Positions 32,956 to 41,848 of a stretch of DNA of 64,000 bases are shown here, one piece after another. Both the position numbers and the translations under genes were made by a program. The notes below the pieces were generated by a model. That model saw only the letters and a list, made by a program, of their open reading frames with translations. It did no database searches and was not told the origin of the DNA. The stretch's first letter is position 1. Each line of letters starts with the position of its first letter. The DNA comes from JBBRYB01 sp038238115 (GTDB lineage: Bacteria; Actinomycetota; Actinomycetes; Propionibacteriales; Nocardioidaceae), in assembly GCA_038238115.1 (NCBI GenBank), contig JBBRYB010000001.1, forward strand, positions 286,357 through 350,356. The letters are read 5' to 3'.

Positions 32956-34515
32956 GTGGGAGCGCACTTGGTTGAGCCCGGCGCTGTGCTCGCGGACCGC
33001 TACGTGGTCGAAGACCTCCTGACTCGCGAGGGCTCGTCGCAGTCATGGCGCGCCCGCGACCGCGTGCTGGCCCGCTCCGTCGTCGTGCAGACGCTGCCGA
33101 GCTCCTCCCCGTACGCTCCGGAGCTGCTGTCGGCTGCGAAGCGGGCGTCTCGAGTGACCGACACCCGCATCCTCCAGGTCCTCGACGCTGTCGACGACGG
33201 TGAGCTGACCTATGTCGTGCGGGAGTGGGCGGCGGGCCAGTCGCTAGGAATCGTGTTGAGCGAGGGTCCGATGGCGGCCCGGCGAGCCACCTGGCTCATG
33301 CGTGAGGTGGCCGCCGCGATGACCAACGCGCACGAGATGGGCCTGGCTCACCGGCAGCTCCAACCCGAGAATGTCGTTGTCACCAAGTCGAGCGGCATCA
33401 AACTGGTCGGGCTGGGCACCGCTGCCGCGCTACGCGGCAAGCCATCCGACGACGACGACCTCGAGCTCGAGGACACCCTCGATCTCGGCCGTCTCCTGTA
33501 CGCATGCCTGACCGCGCGCTGGCCAGGTGGCGACAGCCCGAGCCTGCCGCCCGCGCCGACCGAGCACGGTCGCTTGCTGCGGCCCCGGCAGGTGCGCGCC
33601 GGAGTGCCTCGCACCCTCGACGCCGTCTGCGACCGCATCCTCGGACAACAGTCGAGGTACGGCGAGCCGATCACGCGCGTCGTGGACGTCAAGGACACCC
33701 TGAGCCGGATCTTGTCCGACGAGGGCGGCTCGTTGACGACCGGAGTCGGGCTGACGGCGCCCGCGGTCCGCTCGTCGCAGCAGCGGCTCGAACTACCGCC
33801 GGCCGTGCTACCGCGTGAGGGTGAGGACCTGCCCACGGGCGAGCAGGCGGCATACGGCGGTGCGAGCAGTAACGACAGCCCGTCCTCCCTCGGTCGCACG
33901 CTGATGTGGGTGGCAGCCGCCGTGTTCATCGTGGGGGCCTTGCTGCTCGCCTATCTCGTGGGTCAGGGCGGCAACCAGCCGAAGTCGCAGTCACCCTCGG
34001 GATCGGTGTCGCAGTCCTCGGGTGCGACCAGCGCGGGCGAGACCGGCGCGCCACAGCCGGTGCAGATACAAACAGCCACCGACTTCGACCCCGAGGGGCA
34101 GGGTGGCGAGAATCCCGACCTCGCGCCACTCGCCATCGACGCGAGCGCCTCGACCGCCTGGGAGACGCTGTCGTATTACGGCAGTCCCAAGTTCGCCCTA
34201 CTCAAATCCGGCGTCGGCCTGATTCTCGATCTGGGCCAGGCGACGGACGTGACGTCCGTCGACGTCACCTTGCAGGGCGAGCCGACCAGCCTCCAGCTGC
34301 GGGCTGCGCCCGGGTCGGCCACCACGGCTCCGACCGGCTCCGTCGACGACTACGGGCTCCTGAAGACGATCACCGACGCGGGCACCGACGCCCGCTTCGC
34401 GCTCGACCAGCCGGTACGCACGCGGTTCCTCCTCGTCTGGCTGACGTCCATTCCGCCCAACGGTGGGGACGGCTACCGGGGCCGGGTTGCCGACATCAAG
34501 GTCCTCGGTGGCTGA
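32956..34515 (+). CDS. MurJ-associated membrane pseudokinase with discoidin-like extracellular domain
   Basis: The 519-residue protein has a kinase-like N-terminal domain (about 10-260), a membrane span (LMWVAAAVFIVGALLLAYLV) and a C-terminal extracellular beta domain of the discoidin/F5-8 type (LAIDASASTAWETLSYYG ... VGLILDLGQATDVTSVDVTLQG). Catalytic residues are lost: the VAIK lysine region reads RSVVVQTLP, HRD is HRQ (AHRQLQPENVVV) and DFG is VGLG. It resembles the pseudokinase part of mycobacterial MviN, which is regulated by phosphorylation and FhaA. GTG 32956 follows GGGAGG. It is followed by, and overlaps, the sigma factor gene. Confidence 0.85.
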   Translation: MGAHLVEPGAVLADRYVVEDLLTREGSSQSWRARDRVLARSVVVQTLPSSSPYAPELLSAAKRASRVTDTRILQVLDAVDDGELTYVVREWAAGQSLGIVLSEGPMAARRATWLMREVAAAMTNAHEMGLAHRQLQPENVVVTKSSGIKLVGLGTAAALRGKPSDDDDLELEDTLDLGRLLYACLTARWPGGDSPSLPPAPTEHGRLLRPRQVRAGVPRTLDAVCDRILGQQSRYGEPITRVVDVKDTLSRILSDEGGSLTTGVGLTAPAVRSSQQRLELPPAVLPREGEDLPTGEQAAYGGASSNDSPSSLGRTLMWVAAAVFIVGALLLAYLVGQGGNQPKSQSPSGSVSQSSGATSAGETGAPQPVQIQTATDFDPEGQGGENPDLAPLAIDASASTAWETLSYYGSPKFALLKSGVGLILDLGQATDVTSVDVTLQGEPTSLQLRAAPGSATTAPTGSVDDYGLLKTITDAGTDARFALDQPVRTRFLLVWLTSIPPNGGDGYRGRVADIKVLGG

Positions 34516-35164
34516 GCTGCCCGACCGCGATGACGCTACCCTGCTCGCCGACCACGTGGCAGGTGACCGAGAGGCGTTCGCCGAGCTGGTACGCCGCCAC
34601 CGTGACCGGCTGTGGGCCGTGGCCCTGCGAACGACGGGAGACCCTGACGAGGCCTCCGATGCCGTTCAGGAGGCCCTGGTGTCGGCGTACCGGCGGGCCG
34701 AGAGCTTCCGCGGTGACGCCCAGGTCACGACCTGGATGCACCGGATCGTCGTCAACGCATGCCTGGACCGGATGCGCCGACGCAAGGCCCGGCAGACCGA
34801 GCCCCTGCCGGACAGCGACGACCACCTCGCCGTGCTGGCCGCAGCCACCGGCCACGATGATCCGGCCGAGGCCAGCGAACGCCGAGCTGACGTGCGCGCC
34901 GCTCTCGGACAGCTGGGCCACGACCAGCGAGCCGCCCTCGTCCTGGTCGACATGGAGGGCTACTCGGTGGACGAGGCGGCGCAGATCCTGGGCTGCGCGC
35001 CTGGGACCGTGAAGAGCCGGTGCTCGCGGGGGCGCGCGCGACTGGTGCCCCTGCTCACCCAGTATCGACGGAACCCGGGTGCCGACTTGGACGTCGAATC
35101 GTCAGCTCAGTCGCCCGCCGACGCGAGTACTCCCCCACCCAGCAAACAAGGACGCTCCCGGTGA
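34508..35164 (+). CDS. sigM: ECF RNA polymerase sigma factor, SigM type
   Basis: This 218-residue sigma factor has region 2 (DREAFAELVRRHRDRLWAVALR ... VQEALVSAYRRAESFRGDAQVTTWMHRI) and region 4 (LGHDQRAALVLVDMEGYSVDEAAQILGCAPGTVKSRCSRGRARL). No region 3 domain is present, as expected for ECF. GTG 34508 overlaps the pseudokinase by 8 bases and has AAGGT upstream. The stop overlaps the anti-sigma start (GTGA). The murJ-kinase-sigM-rsmA-trxB-trxA order identifies it as the SigM ortholog, an envelope-stress sigma. Confidence 0.92.
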   Translation: MAELPDRDDATLLADHVAGDREAFAELVRRHRDRLWAVALRTTGDPDEASDAVQEALVSAYRRAESFRGDAQVTTWMHRIVVNACLDRMRRRKARQTEPLPDSDDHLAVLAAATGHDDPAEASERRADVRAALGQLGHDQRAALVLVDMEGYSVDEAAQILGCAPGTVKSRCSRGRARLVPLLTQYRRNPGADLDVESSAQSPADASTPPPSKQGRSR

Positions 35165-35940
35165 ACCCCACCGCGCACCCCTCGGTCGAAGAGCTCGCCG
35201 CCCTCCGCGACGGCCTGCTCTCGGCTGATGCTGCCCGCGGCGTGTCCGACCACCTGCGCGACTGCGACAGCTGCGCCGCCGAGCTGGCCGCGATCGACGA
35301 GGTGGCCGCCGTGCTCGCCGACGTCGGGGCCACCGCAGAACCGATGCCGGCCGACGTGGCCCGTGCGCTGGACCAGGCCCTCGCCCGCGCGGACGCCGAA
35401 CGGGAGGCCGGGGTGCCGTCGCTGGCCGAGCGCCGCAAGCCGGGAGCTGCTGCTGCCGGTCCGCGGCGGCCGCGCTGGGTTGGCGCTGCCGCCGCCGCGA
35501 CGGCCGTGGTCGTGCTCGGCGGCGTGGGGTTCCAGGTGCTGAACGGCGGCACGTCAGGCCAGCAGGACTCGTCAGCGTCTCGATCCGCCGCAGACGTAGC
35601 TGCAGCCAACCGCGCGGCTCCGGGCGGTAAGGGCGAGGGGTCGGAGTCCGGGAGCTCAGCTGGCGACGCCCCCGGGAAGCAGTCGAAGGCGACGTTGCAG
35701 CCGCAGCGGGTGAGCAAGCGAGACTTCGCCGCCTATGCGCGCCGGCTGGCTGACCAAGGGGCGCAGCCGTCCCGACTGCCCTCGCGATGCCGCTCTCTCG
35801 ACAGTGCCCCGGGAGCCGTGAGCTCCAAGGTGCGCTTCCAGGGCACCATTTCGTTCGTCGTGCTCAGGCCGGCGTCACATGAGGCGGCCGTCTACCGATG
35901 CAGCCGCCCACCCGTGCAGCTGTACTCGACGCCGTACTGA
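35161..35940 (+). CDS. rsmA: Transmembrane anti-sigma factor (zf-HC2)
   Basis: The 259-residue protein has a zinc-binding anti-sigma domain at the N-terminus, with motif HLRDCDSC (H-x3-C-x2-C). A linker and one membrane span follow near residues 103-125 (WVGAAAAATAVVVLGGVGF), then an extracytoplasmic part with two Cys near its end (SRCRSL and YRCSRPP) that could form a disulfide. It would hold SigM inactive at the membrane until stress. It overlaps sigM by 4 bases. The name follows the mycobacterial RsmA by position. Confidence 0.85.
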   Translation: MNPTAHPSVEELAALRDGLLSADAARGVSDHLRDCDSCAAELAAIDEVAAVLADVGATAEPMPADVARALDQALARADAEREAGVPSLAERRKPGAAAAGPRRPRWVGAAAAATAVVVLGGVGFQVLNGGTSGQQDSSASRSAADVAAANRAAPGGKGEGSESGSSAGDAPGKQSKATLQPQRVSKRDFAAYARRLADQGAQPSRLPSRCRSLDSAPGAVSSKVRFQGTISFVVLRPASHEAAVYRCSRPPVQLYSTPY

Positions 35941-35978
35941 CCCACCCGACACTGACTCGCCCAACACCGTCCTGGTCG

Positions 35979-36004
35979 GGAATGATCTCGGCTTAGGATC
36001 GGTT
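35979..36004 (+). promoter_or_regulatory. Sigma-R/SigH-type promoter of trxBA
   Basis: GGAAT (35979-35983) is followed after exactly 18 bases by GTT (36002-36004). This is the consensus of the thiol-oxidative-stress sigma factors (SigR of Streptomyces, SigH of Mycobacterium), which are known to drive trxBA. It lies between the anti-sigma stop (35940) and the trxB start (36068). Confidence 0.8.
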
Positions 36005-36067
36005 CAAGCCACCAGGCGCGGTCCACCCGACCGCCCGGTGGCATCGTCAATGGAGAGCGAGGCAGTG

Positions 36068-37042
36068 GTGACTTCGGACATCCGAAACCTCATCATCATC
36101 GGTTCGGGGCCAGCTGGCTACACAGCGGCGATCTACGCCGCGCGCGCCAACCTCAAGCCGCTCGTCTTCGAAGGCTCCGTCACCGCGGGTGGCGCCCTGA
36201 TGAACACCACCGACGTCGAGAACTTCCCCGGCTTCCCCGACGGGATCATGGGACCGGCGCTGATGGATGACCTGCGCAAGCAGGCCGAGAAGTTCGGGGC
36301 CGAGCTGGTTTCCGACGACATCACCGACGTCGACCTGACCGGTGACGTCAAGATCGTCACCGACACGGCCGGCGACACCTACGCCGCCAGGACAGTGATC
36401 TTGGCAATGGGCTCCGGCTACCGAAAGCTGGGCATCCGCGGCGAGGACCGCCTGTCCGGGCACGGCGTCAGCTGGTGTGCCACCTGCGACGGCTTCTTCT
36501 TCCGTGAGCAGCACATCGCCGTGGTCGGCGGCGGCGACTCCGCCGTCGAGGAGGCCACGTTCCTCACCCGCTTCGGCTCCAAGGTCACCATGATCCACCG
36601 TCGGGACTCGTTGCGAGCCAGCAAGATCATGGTCGACAGGGCACTCGCCAACGACAAGATCGAGTTCGCGTGGAACAGTGCCGTCGAGGAGATCCTCGGC
36701 GACGAGCGGCTCGAAGGCGTGGTGGTCAAGGACACCAAGACGGGTGAGACCCGGCGTATCGACGCGACCGGCCTCTTCATCGCGATCGGCCACGACCCCC
36801 GCTCTGAGCTCGTCCGCGGACAGGTCGACCTCGATGACCAGGGCTACGTGCTCGTCGACGGACACAGCACGCTGACCAACCTGTCTGGCGTGTTCGCCTG
36901 CGGTGACCTCGTCGACCACACCTACCGCCAGGCCGTGACTGCGGCCGGTACCGGTTGTGCCGCCGCTCTCGATGCCGAGCGATTCCTGGCGGCCCTCGAA
37001 GACAACGTCTCACCCGCAGCTCTCGATGCGCTGAGCCGTTGA
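36068..37042 (+). CDS. trxB: Thioredoxin-disulfide reductase
   Basis: The 324-residue FAD/NADPH enzyme reduces thioredoxin. It shows the FAD motif IIIGSGPAGYTAAIYAARA, the redox-active CATCDG, NADPH motif VVGGGDSAVEEA and the C-terminal FACGDLVDHTYRQAVTAAGTG. GTG 36068 sits 5-6 bases after GAGCGAGG; GTG 36065 and ATG 36050 are in frame but less well spaced. The sigma-R-type promoter 64 bases upstream implies induction by disulfide stress. trxA follows after 85 bases. Confidence 0.97.
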   Translation: MTSDIRNLIIIGSGPAGYTAAIYAARANLKPLVFEGSVTAGGALMNTTDVENFPGFPDGIMGPALMDDLRKQAEKFGAELVSDDITDVDLTGDVKIVTDTAGDTYAARTVILAMGSGYRKLGIRGEDRLSGHGVSWCATCDGFFFREQHIAVVGGGDSAVEEATFLTRFGSKVTMIHRRDSLRASKIMVDRALANDKIEFAWNSAVEEILGDERLEGVVVKDTKTGETRRIDATGLFIAIGHDPRSELVRGQVDLDDQGYVLVDGHSTLTNLSGVFACGDLVDHTYRQAVTAAGTGCAAALDAERFLAALEDNVSPAALDALSR

Positions 37043-37127
37043 GCGCACATCAGGAAACTGTCGCCGTGGCGGCCTACCGTCATACCCAAGCCCGTACCAC
37101 CATCGACGCTGAACCAGGAGATACCGC

Positions 37128-37454
37128 ATGAGCAACCTTCCGGCTGTGACCGACAGCGACTTCCAAACCACGGTGCTGCAGGCTGACAAGCCCGTGCTCG
37201 TCGACTTCTGGGCCGAGTGGTGCGGCCCGTGCCGGCAGGTCGGACCCGTGCTCGACGAGATCGCCGGCGAGCACGGCGACGCCATGCAGTTCGTCAAGAT
37301 GAACGTCGACGAGAACCCCGTCACCCCGGCAAACTACCGTGTCACCGGGATCCCGGCGCTCAACGTCTACAAGGGCGGTGAGCTCGTGAAGTCCATCGTT
37401 GGCGCCCAACCCAAGGCCGCGCTCCTGCGCCAGCTCTCCGAGTTCATCGACTAA
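37128..37454 (+). CDS. trxA: Thioredoxin
   Basis: This 108-codon gene encodes a thioredoxin with active site WCGPC (FWAEWCGPCRQV) and cis-Pro in TGIPALNVYKGG. It is the electron donor for ribonucleotide reductase and protein disulfides, reduced by the trxB product. ATG 37128 follows AGGAG. Its last 4 bases overlap the end of the convergent GNAT gene, so no separate terminator fits between them. Confidence 0.97.
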   Translation: MSNLPAVTDSDFQTTVLQADKPVLVDFWAEWCGPCRQVGPVLDEIAGEHGDAMQFVKMNVDENPVTPANYRVTGIPALNVYKGGELVKSIVGAQPKAALLRQLSEFID

Positions 37455-38233
37455 TCCGCCGAGACGCCACCAAAGGCCCGGGTCGGACGGCGTGTCGTGC
37501 GACCCAACGCTCCGCTGAAGCCCGGCGAGGGGGTTACGACGCGGCCCGATGGCGCCCCGTGCGGGTGAGCCGGTCCCGGCGGCGGACGTCGGGTCGTGGC
37601 CGGATCGGGAGCGGGCGTGTCCGTTCGCGGGCTGGCGCCCACCGGCCCGGCCGCCTTGTCCGGCAGCAGCGCCCCCAGCCAGCGCTCCAGCGCCACCTCG
37701 ACGTCCCCGCGCCAGGAGAGCACACTGCGCATCTCCAAGCGGTGCAGCGGGTAGCGCGGGTGCCGGTGCAGGGTCTTGAAGCCGACCGCGGTGAGGAAGG
37801 CCGCCGGGATGACACAACTCAGCTCTTCGCCTTCGGTGTCGCCGTACGCCTCCAGCGCCTTCATTCCTCGTCGGCTCAGCGTGTCCTTGACAACCGCCTG
37901 GATCAGGACCCGGCCCAACCCGCCGGCGGCGAACTCGGGCAGGATCCGGGCGGTCATCAGCAACACGGCGTCAGCACTGGGCGCCCGGGTCCCGAAACCT
38001 GGCCCGCCAGCGACGTACTCCGGCGGCGCGTAGAGCGCGAAGCCCGCGACCTGACCGTCGACATACACGATCTTGCCGCAGCGACCCGACTCGAGCAGCA
38101 CCGCCGACAGCCAGTCGTCCTTGCCTGACGGGTCGGGGAGCCGGTCCCCGCACTCCCAGAACGCGCAGCTGCGACATGGCGCCGGGAGGTCGTCGGCGTT
38201 GTCGACGGTGACGGACACGAGACGACGCGCCAT
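37451..38233 (-). CDS. GNAT-family acetyltransferase with N-terminal Cys motif
   Basis: The 260-residue protein begins with a Cys-rich segment, PCRSCAFWECGD. A GNAT fold follows: KIVYVDGQVAGFALYAPPEYV as the central strands and FAAGGLGRVLIQAVVKDTLSRRG as the acyl-CoA loop and helix. The last 70 residues are a Pro/Arg-rich tail without predicted fold. Homologs occupy the same place between trxA and parB in Streptomyces. The acetylated substrate is unknown. It is convergent with trxA and ends inside the trxA stop region. Confidence 0.8.
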   Translation of the reverse strand: MARRLVSVTVDNADDLPAPCRSCAFWECGDRLPDPSGKDDWLSAVLLESGRCGKIVYVDGQVAGFALYAPPEYVAGGPGFGTRAPSADAVLLMTARILPEFAAGGLGRVLIQAVVKDTLSRRGMKALEAYGDTEGEELSCVIPAAFLTAVGFKTLHRHPRYPLHRLEMRSVLSWRGDVEVALERWLGALLPDKAAGPVGASPRTDTPAPDPATTRRPPPGPAHPHGAPSGRVVTPSPGFSGALGRTTRRPTRAFGGVSAD

Positions 38234-38346
38234 GCTCGCTCACCAGACCTTTGTCGCACGGAAGTGCTCGTCCAAACATGGTACCCAGCAGCTGTGTCGG
38301 GGCCATGGGCGCCGGATGGGGCCGACTGTGCAGGACAATGACTGGT

Positions 38347-39696
38347 ATGCACGAGCCACGCAGCGCCGGGCGGACTCCCGCCCCTGGCGGCGAGCGCTCG
38401 TCTGCGCCACGGCAGACGCGCCTCGACTCCTCTGTCGACCGTTATGCCCACCGCACGCGCGCCATGACGGCATCGGAGATCCGGGCGCTCTTCGCGGTCG
38501 CCAGCCGCCCCGAGGTCGTGTCGCTAGCCGGCGGCATGCCGAACATCTCGGGGCTGCCGCTGGATGCGGTCGCCGAGACGATCGGCAACCTGGTGCGCGA
38601 TCAGGGGACCCGGGCGATGCAGTACGGGTCGGGGCAAGGCGACGAGGGTCTGCGGGGACAGATCTGCCAGGTGATGGCCCTGGAAGGCATCGCGGCAGAC
38701 CCCGACGACGTGGTCGTGACCGTCGGCAGCCAGCAGGCCGTCGACCTCGTGACCCGGGTGTTCTGCGATCCCGGCGACGTCGTGCTCTGCGAAGCGCCCA
38801 GCTACGTCGGCGCACTCGGCGTGTTCAGCGCCTACGAGTGCGACGTGGTCCATGTCGACATGGACGACGACGGACTGGTCCCCGAAGCGCTCCAGCAGGC
38901 GGTCGACGCGATCGCAGCAGCTGGGAAGCGTGTGAAGTTCCTCTACACGGTCCCCAACTTCCACAACCCCGCCGGCGTCACCTTGTCCTCAGCACGCCGG
39001 CGCCAGATCCTGGACATCTGCCGCGCGGCCGATGTGCTCGTCGTGGAGGACAACCCGTACGGTCTGCTCGGCTTCGAGGCGGAGCCGATCCCCGCTCTGC
39101 GCGCCGACGAGCCGGAGCGGGTGATCTACCTCGGCTCGTTCTCGAAGACGTTCGCGCCCGGTTTCCGGGTCGGTTGGGCAGTCGCCCCGCATGCCGTCCG
39201 CGAGAAGATCGTGCTGGCGCAGGAGTCCGCGACGCTCTGCCCGCCAGCCTTCAGCCAGCTCGCCGTGCTCGCCTACCTGACCAGGCACGACTGGCGGCGC
39301 CAGATCAAGGAGTTCACCGAGATGTACCGCGAACGCCGCGACGCGATGCTCGCCGCGCTCCACGAGTTCATGCCCGCCGGCGCCAGGTGGACAGTGCCCG
39401 GCGGCGGGTTCTATGTCTGGCTCACACTTCCCGACGTACTGGATTCGAAGGCGATGCTGCCCCGAGCGGTCACCGCCCGCGTCGCCTATGTGCCCGGAAC
39501 CGCCTTCTACGCTGACGGATTCGGCAGCCGGTGCATGCGGCTCAGCTACTGCTACCCGCCACCGGAGCAGATTCGGGAGGGTGTACGTCGTCTGGGCGAG
39601 GTAATCCAGACCGAGCTGGAGCTCCGGGCCACGTTCGGAGCCACTCACGCAGCCCTCCCGCGCGGCTACGAAGCCCCGAACACCGACCTGACATGA
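38347..39696 (+). CDS. PLP-dependent aminotransferase, class I/II (LysN-like)
   Basis: This 449-residue fold-I aminotransferase has the glycine-rich VTVGSQQAVDLVTRVF, the substrate region TVPNFHNPAGVTLS, the cofactor Asp/Tyr in VVEDNPYGLLGF and the Schiff-base lysine in YLGSFSKTFAPGFRVGW. It lacks a GntR DNA-binding domain, so it is an enzyme rather than a MocR regulator. ATG 38347 may be leaderless (GACAAT 7 bases upstream); ATG 38338 is an alternative. Nearest families act on aromatic or 2-aminoadipate substrates; the actual substrate is not clear. The ligase gene downstream is 13 bases away. Confidence 0.88.
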   Translation: MHEPRSAGRTPAPGGERSSAPRQTRLDSSVDRYAHRTRAMTASEIRALFAVASRPEVVSLAGGMPNISGLPLDAVAETIGNLVRDQGTRAMQYGSGQGDEGLRGQICQVMALEGIAADPDDVVVTVGSQQAVDLVTRVFCDPGDVVLCEAPSYVGALGVFSAYECDVVHVDMDDDGLVPEALQQAVDAIAAAGKRVKFLYTVPNFHNPAGVTLSSARRRQILDICRAADVLVVEDNPYGLLGFEAEPIPALRADEPERVIYLGSFSKTFAPGFRVGWAVAPHAVREKIVLAQESATLCPPAFSQLAVLAYLTRHDWRRQIKEFTEMYRERRDAMLAALHEFMPAGARWTVPGGGFYVWLTLPDVLDSKAMLPRAVTARVAYVPGTAFYADGFGSRCMRLSYCYPPPEQIREGVRRLGEVIQTELELRATFGATHAALPRGYEAPNTDLT

Positions 39697-39709
39697 GAGC
39701 CGAGGCGAC

Positions 39710-40657
39710 GTGAACGCAGACCGGGTGGTCGTCTTGGCGGGCGGGCTCTCCCACGAGCGGGACGTGTCACTGCGCTCCGGTCGGCGGATCTTCGAGGCGA
39801 TGAGAGCTGCCGGGGTCGAGGTGTCGCTGCGCGACGTGGACGCCGAGCTGATGGCGTGGCTGCGCCGAGAGCGGCCAGACTGCGTGATCCCGTTGCTGCA
39901 CGGTGAGGTCGGCGAGGATGCGGCGCTGCGCGAGATCCTGGAGCTGGCGCACGTCGCCTACGTGGGTGCCCGGCCGGCCGCGGCCCGCGTGGCGTTCGAC
40001 AAGCCGATCGCCAAACAGGTCGTGAGCGCTGCCGGCGTGTCGACGCCCGCGTCGGTGGCGCTGCCCGCCGACACGTTCCGCGAGGTTGGCGCCGCTGCGG
40101 TGATGCAGGCGCTCGTCGACCACCTGGGGCTACCGCTGGTGGTCAAGCCGGCCAAAGGAGGCTCGGCCCTCGGCGTCTCGGTCGTTACCTCGGCCGCCGA
40201 CCTGCCCAGCGCGATGGTGGGCTGCTTCGCCTACGGGCCGGTGGCCCTCGTCGAGCGGTGCATCGTCGGGGTCGAGGTCGCCGTACCCGTGATCGAGCAA
40301 AGCGATGGACCGCAGGCGCTCCCGGCCGTCGAGATCCGCCCGGACGGCGGTGTCTACGACTACACCGCCCGCTACACGGCGGGGGCGACCGAATTCGTGG
40401 TGCCGGCCAGGCTCGATGCGGTCGTCGCCGAACAGAGCGCAAAGGTCGCCGTGACTGCTCACCGGGTGTTAGGGCTGCGCGACCTTTCTCGTACCGACCT
40501 GATGGTCGACGAGGAGGGGCGCGTGTGGTTCCTCGAGGTCAACGTGGCGCCTGGCATGACCGAGACCTCACTCGTCCCGCTGTCTGTCGAGGCGGCCGGT
40601 CTCGATCTCGGCACGGTGTTCGCCAAGCTCGCTCGCCGTGCCATCGAGCGGGGCTGA
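39710..40657 (+). CDS. D-alanine-D-alanine ligase-like ATP-grasp protein
   Basis: The 315-residue protein has the Ddl layout: N-terminal VVLAGGLSHERDVSLRSGRR, then LLHGEVGEDAALREILE, ATP-grasp motifs VVKPAKGGSALGVSVV and EVEVAVPV-type strands, and the metal-binding EVNVAPGMTETSLVP. It is at the short end for Ddl. A second, canonical ddl would be expected near the murein genes, so the substrate here may differ. GTG 39710 follows GAGG. It probably forms an operon with the aminotransferase. Its last 90 bases overlap the convergent MFS gene. Confidence 0.82.
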   Translation: MNADRVVVLAGGLSHERDVSLRSGRRIFEAMRAAGVEVSLRDVDAELMAWLRRERPDCVIPLLHGEVGEDAALREILELAHVAYVGARPAAARVAFDKPIAKQVVSAAGVSTPASVALPADTFREVGAAAVMQALVDHLGLPLVVKPAKGGSALGVSVVTSAADLPSAMVGCFAYGPVALVERCIVGVEVAVPVIEQSDGPQALPAVEIRPDGGVYDYTARYTAGATEFVVPARLDAVVAEQSAKVAVTAHRVLGLRDLSRTDLMVDEEGRVWFLEVNVAPGMTETSLVPLSVEAAGLDLGTVFAKLARRAIERG

Positions 40658-41848
40658 AGCGGCCGGGGGATCGACGTGGTCCTTGAGGGCCCACCGCAGG
40701 TAGGCGCCCGACGCTGCAATCACCGCGGCGCAGACCCAGTAGATCGTGCGGTAACTGACCACGGTGACCAAGACGGCGCCCAGGGCGATCGAGCCCGCCT
40801 GCGGTGTGCCCAGCACTACGTCTGCGGCGGTCGACACCCGTCCCATCAGCCGCTGCGGCGTACGCCGTTGCAGCATCGTCGTGAAGGCGACGATGAAGAC
40901 GGGCAGCGCGAAGCCAAGCACGACGACGCCGACATAGACGACCGCGAGCCACGGTGAGACCGCACACACGGCCAGGCCGAGTGCGAAGCACAGCAGACTG
41001 GCGCTCAGCGCCGCGCTCTGCCCGAGGCGGGCGATGATGCGGGACGAGGAGAGGCCTCCGGCGATAGCGCCGACGCCCTGCACCGAGACGATGACGCCGA
41101 CGAAGCTCGCCGGCTTGGAGAAGGCATCGGCCATGGCGAAGACCGCCGACTCCATGAATCCGACGACCAACATCGCGATGCCCGTTGCGATCATGCTGTG
41201 CCGCAGGACCAGGTCACGCCTGATGTGGTGAATGCCCGCCATGAACTCGGCACGCCAGTGCACCCCCTCCCGCTCCGGAACCGTCTCGGCCACGCCCAGC
41301 ACCACCACCACGATCCCGGCGATCAAGAACGTCACCGCGTCGACGGCAGCGACTGCTCCGCCTCCCGCCACAGTGAAGAGCCCGGCTCCGGCGAGCGGAC
41401 CCACCAGCCGAAGCGCCTCCTCGGTCGTCGACAACGAAGCGTTCGCGTCGACCAGCTGATCCTCGGGCAGCATCTCTTTGAGCAGACCGTTGAGAGCAGC
41501 CGGGAGCACCACGAACGAGATGCCGTACAGAACTGCGACCAGGTAGATGATCCAGACGTCCGACTTGTCGTGGACGAGGAGCAGCGGGGCCACGGCGATC
41601 GCCGAGGCGACGTTGCCCCACACCAGGACCGTCCGGCGCCTGACCCGGTCCACCAGCATCCCGAAGAGCGGAGCGACCAGGCTTGGTGTGGCCAAGAAGA
41701 AGAACGTAAGCCCCGCCGCGCCGCTGGAGCCGGTCAGCGCCTTCACCCAGATGGCGAGCACGATGAGCATCAGCGAGTCGCCCACCATGCTGGCCAGCAA
41801 GCCGGCGAAGAGCAGCGCGAACCCGGGTTGTTTGAAGGCCGCCTTCAT
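40568..41848 (-). CDS. MFS transporter
   Basis: The 426-residue protein has about twelve hydrophobic segments. Motif A occurs as FGMLVDRVRRRTVL, and a repeat-like LGFALPVFIVAFTTMLQRRTP lies in the second half, with the long cytoplasmic tail LDGTASELGEHRAEIETGRLD missing membrane character. It is of the drug-efflux or macrolide-efflux (MFS_3) type. ATG 41848 overlaps the ArsR-like gene by 4 bases. The hydrophilic tail is encoded antisense over the end of the D-Ala ligase-like gene. Confidence 0.88.
   Translation of the reverse strand: MKAAFKQPGFALLFAGLLASMVGDSLMLIVLAIWVKALTGSSGAAGLTFFFLATPSLVAPLFGMLVDRVRRRTVLVWGNVASAIAVAPLLLVHDKSDVWIIYLVAVLYGISFVVLPAALNGLLKEMLPEDQLVDANASLSTTEEALRLVGPLAGAGLFTVAGGGAVAAVDAVTFLIAGIVVVVLGVAETVPEREGVHWRAEFMAGIHHIRRDLVLRHSMIATGIAMLVVGFMESAVFAMADAFSKPASFVGVIVSVQGVGAIAGGLSSSRIIARLGQSAALSASLLCFALGLAVCAVSPWLAVVYVGVVVLGFALPVFIVAFTTMLQRRTPQRLMGRVSTAADVVLGTPQAGSIALGAVLVTVVSYRTIYWVCAAVIAASGAYLRWALKDHVDPPAASAPLDGTASELGEHRAEIETGRLDRQRDE

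Noticed and set aside
37451..37720. Possible separate gene in the GNAT C-terminal tail
   Set aside because: The Pro/Arg-rich sequence is continuous with the GNAT frame and has no independent start or motif.
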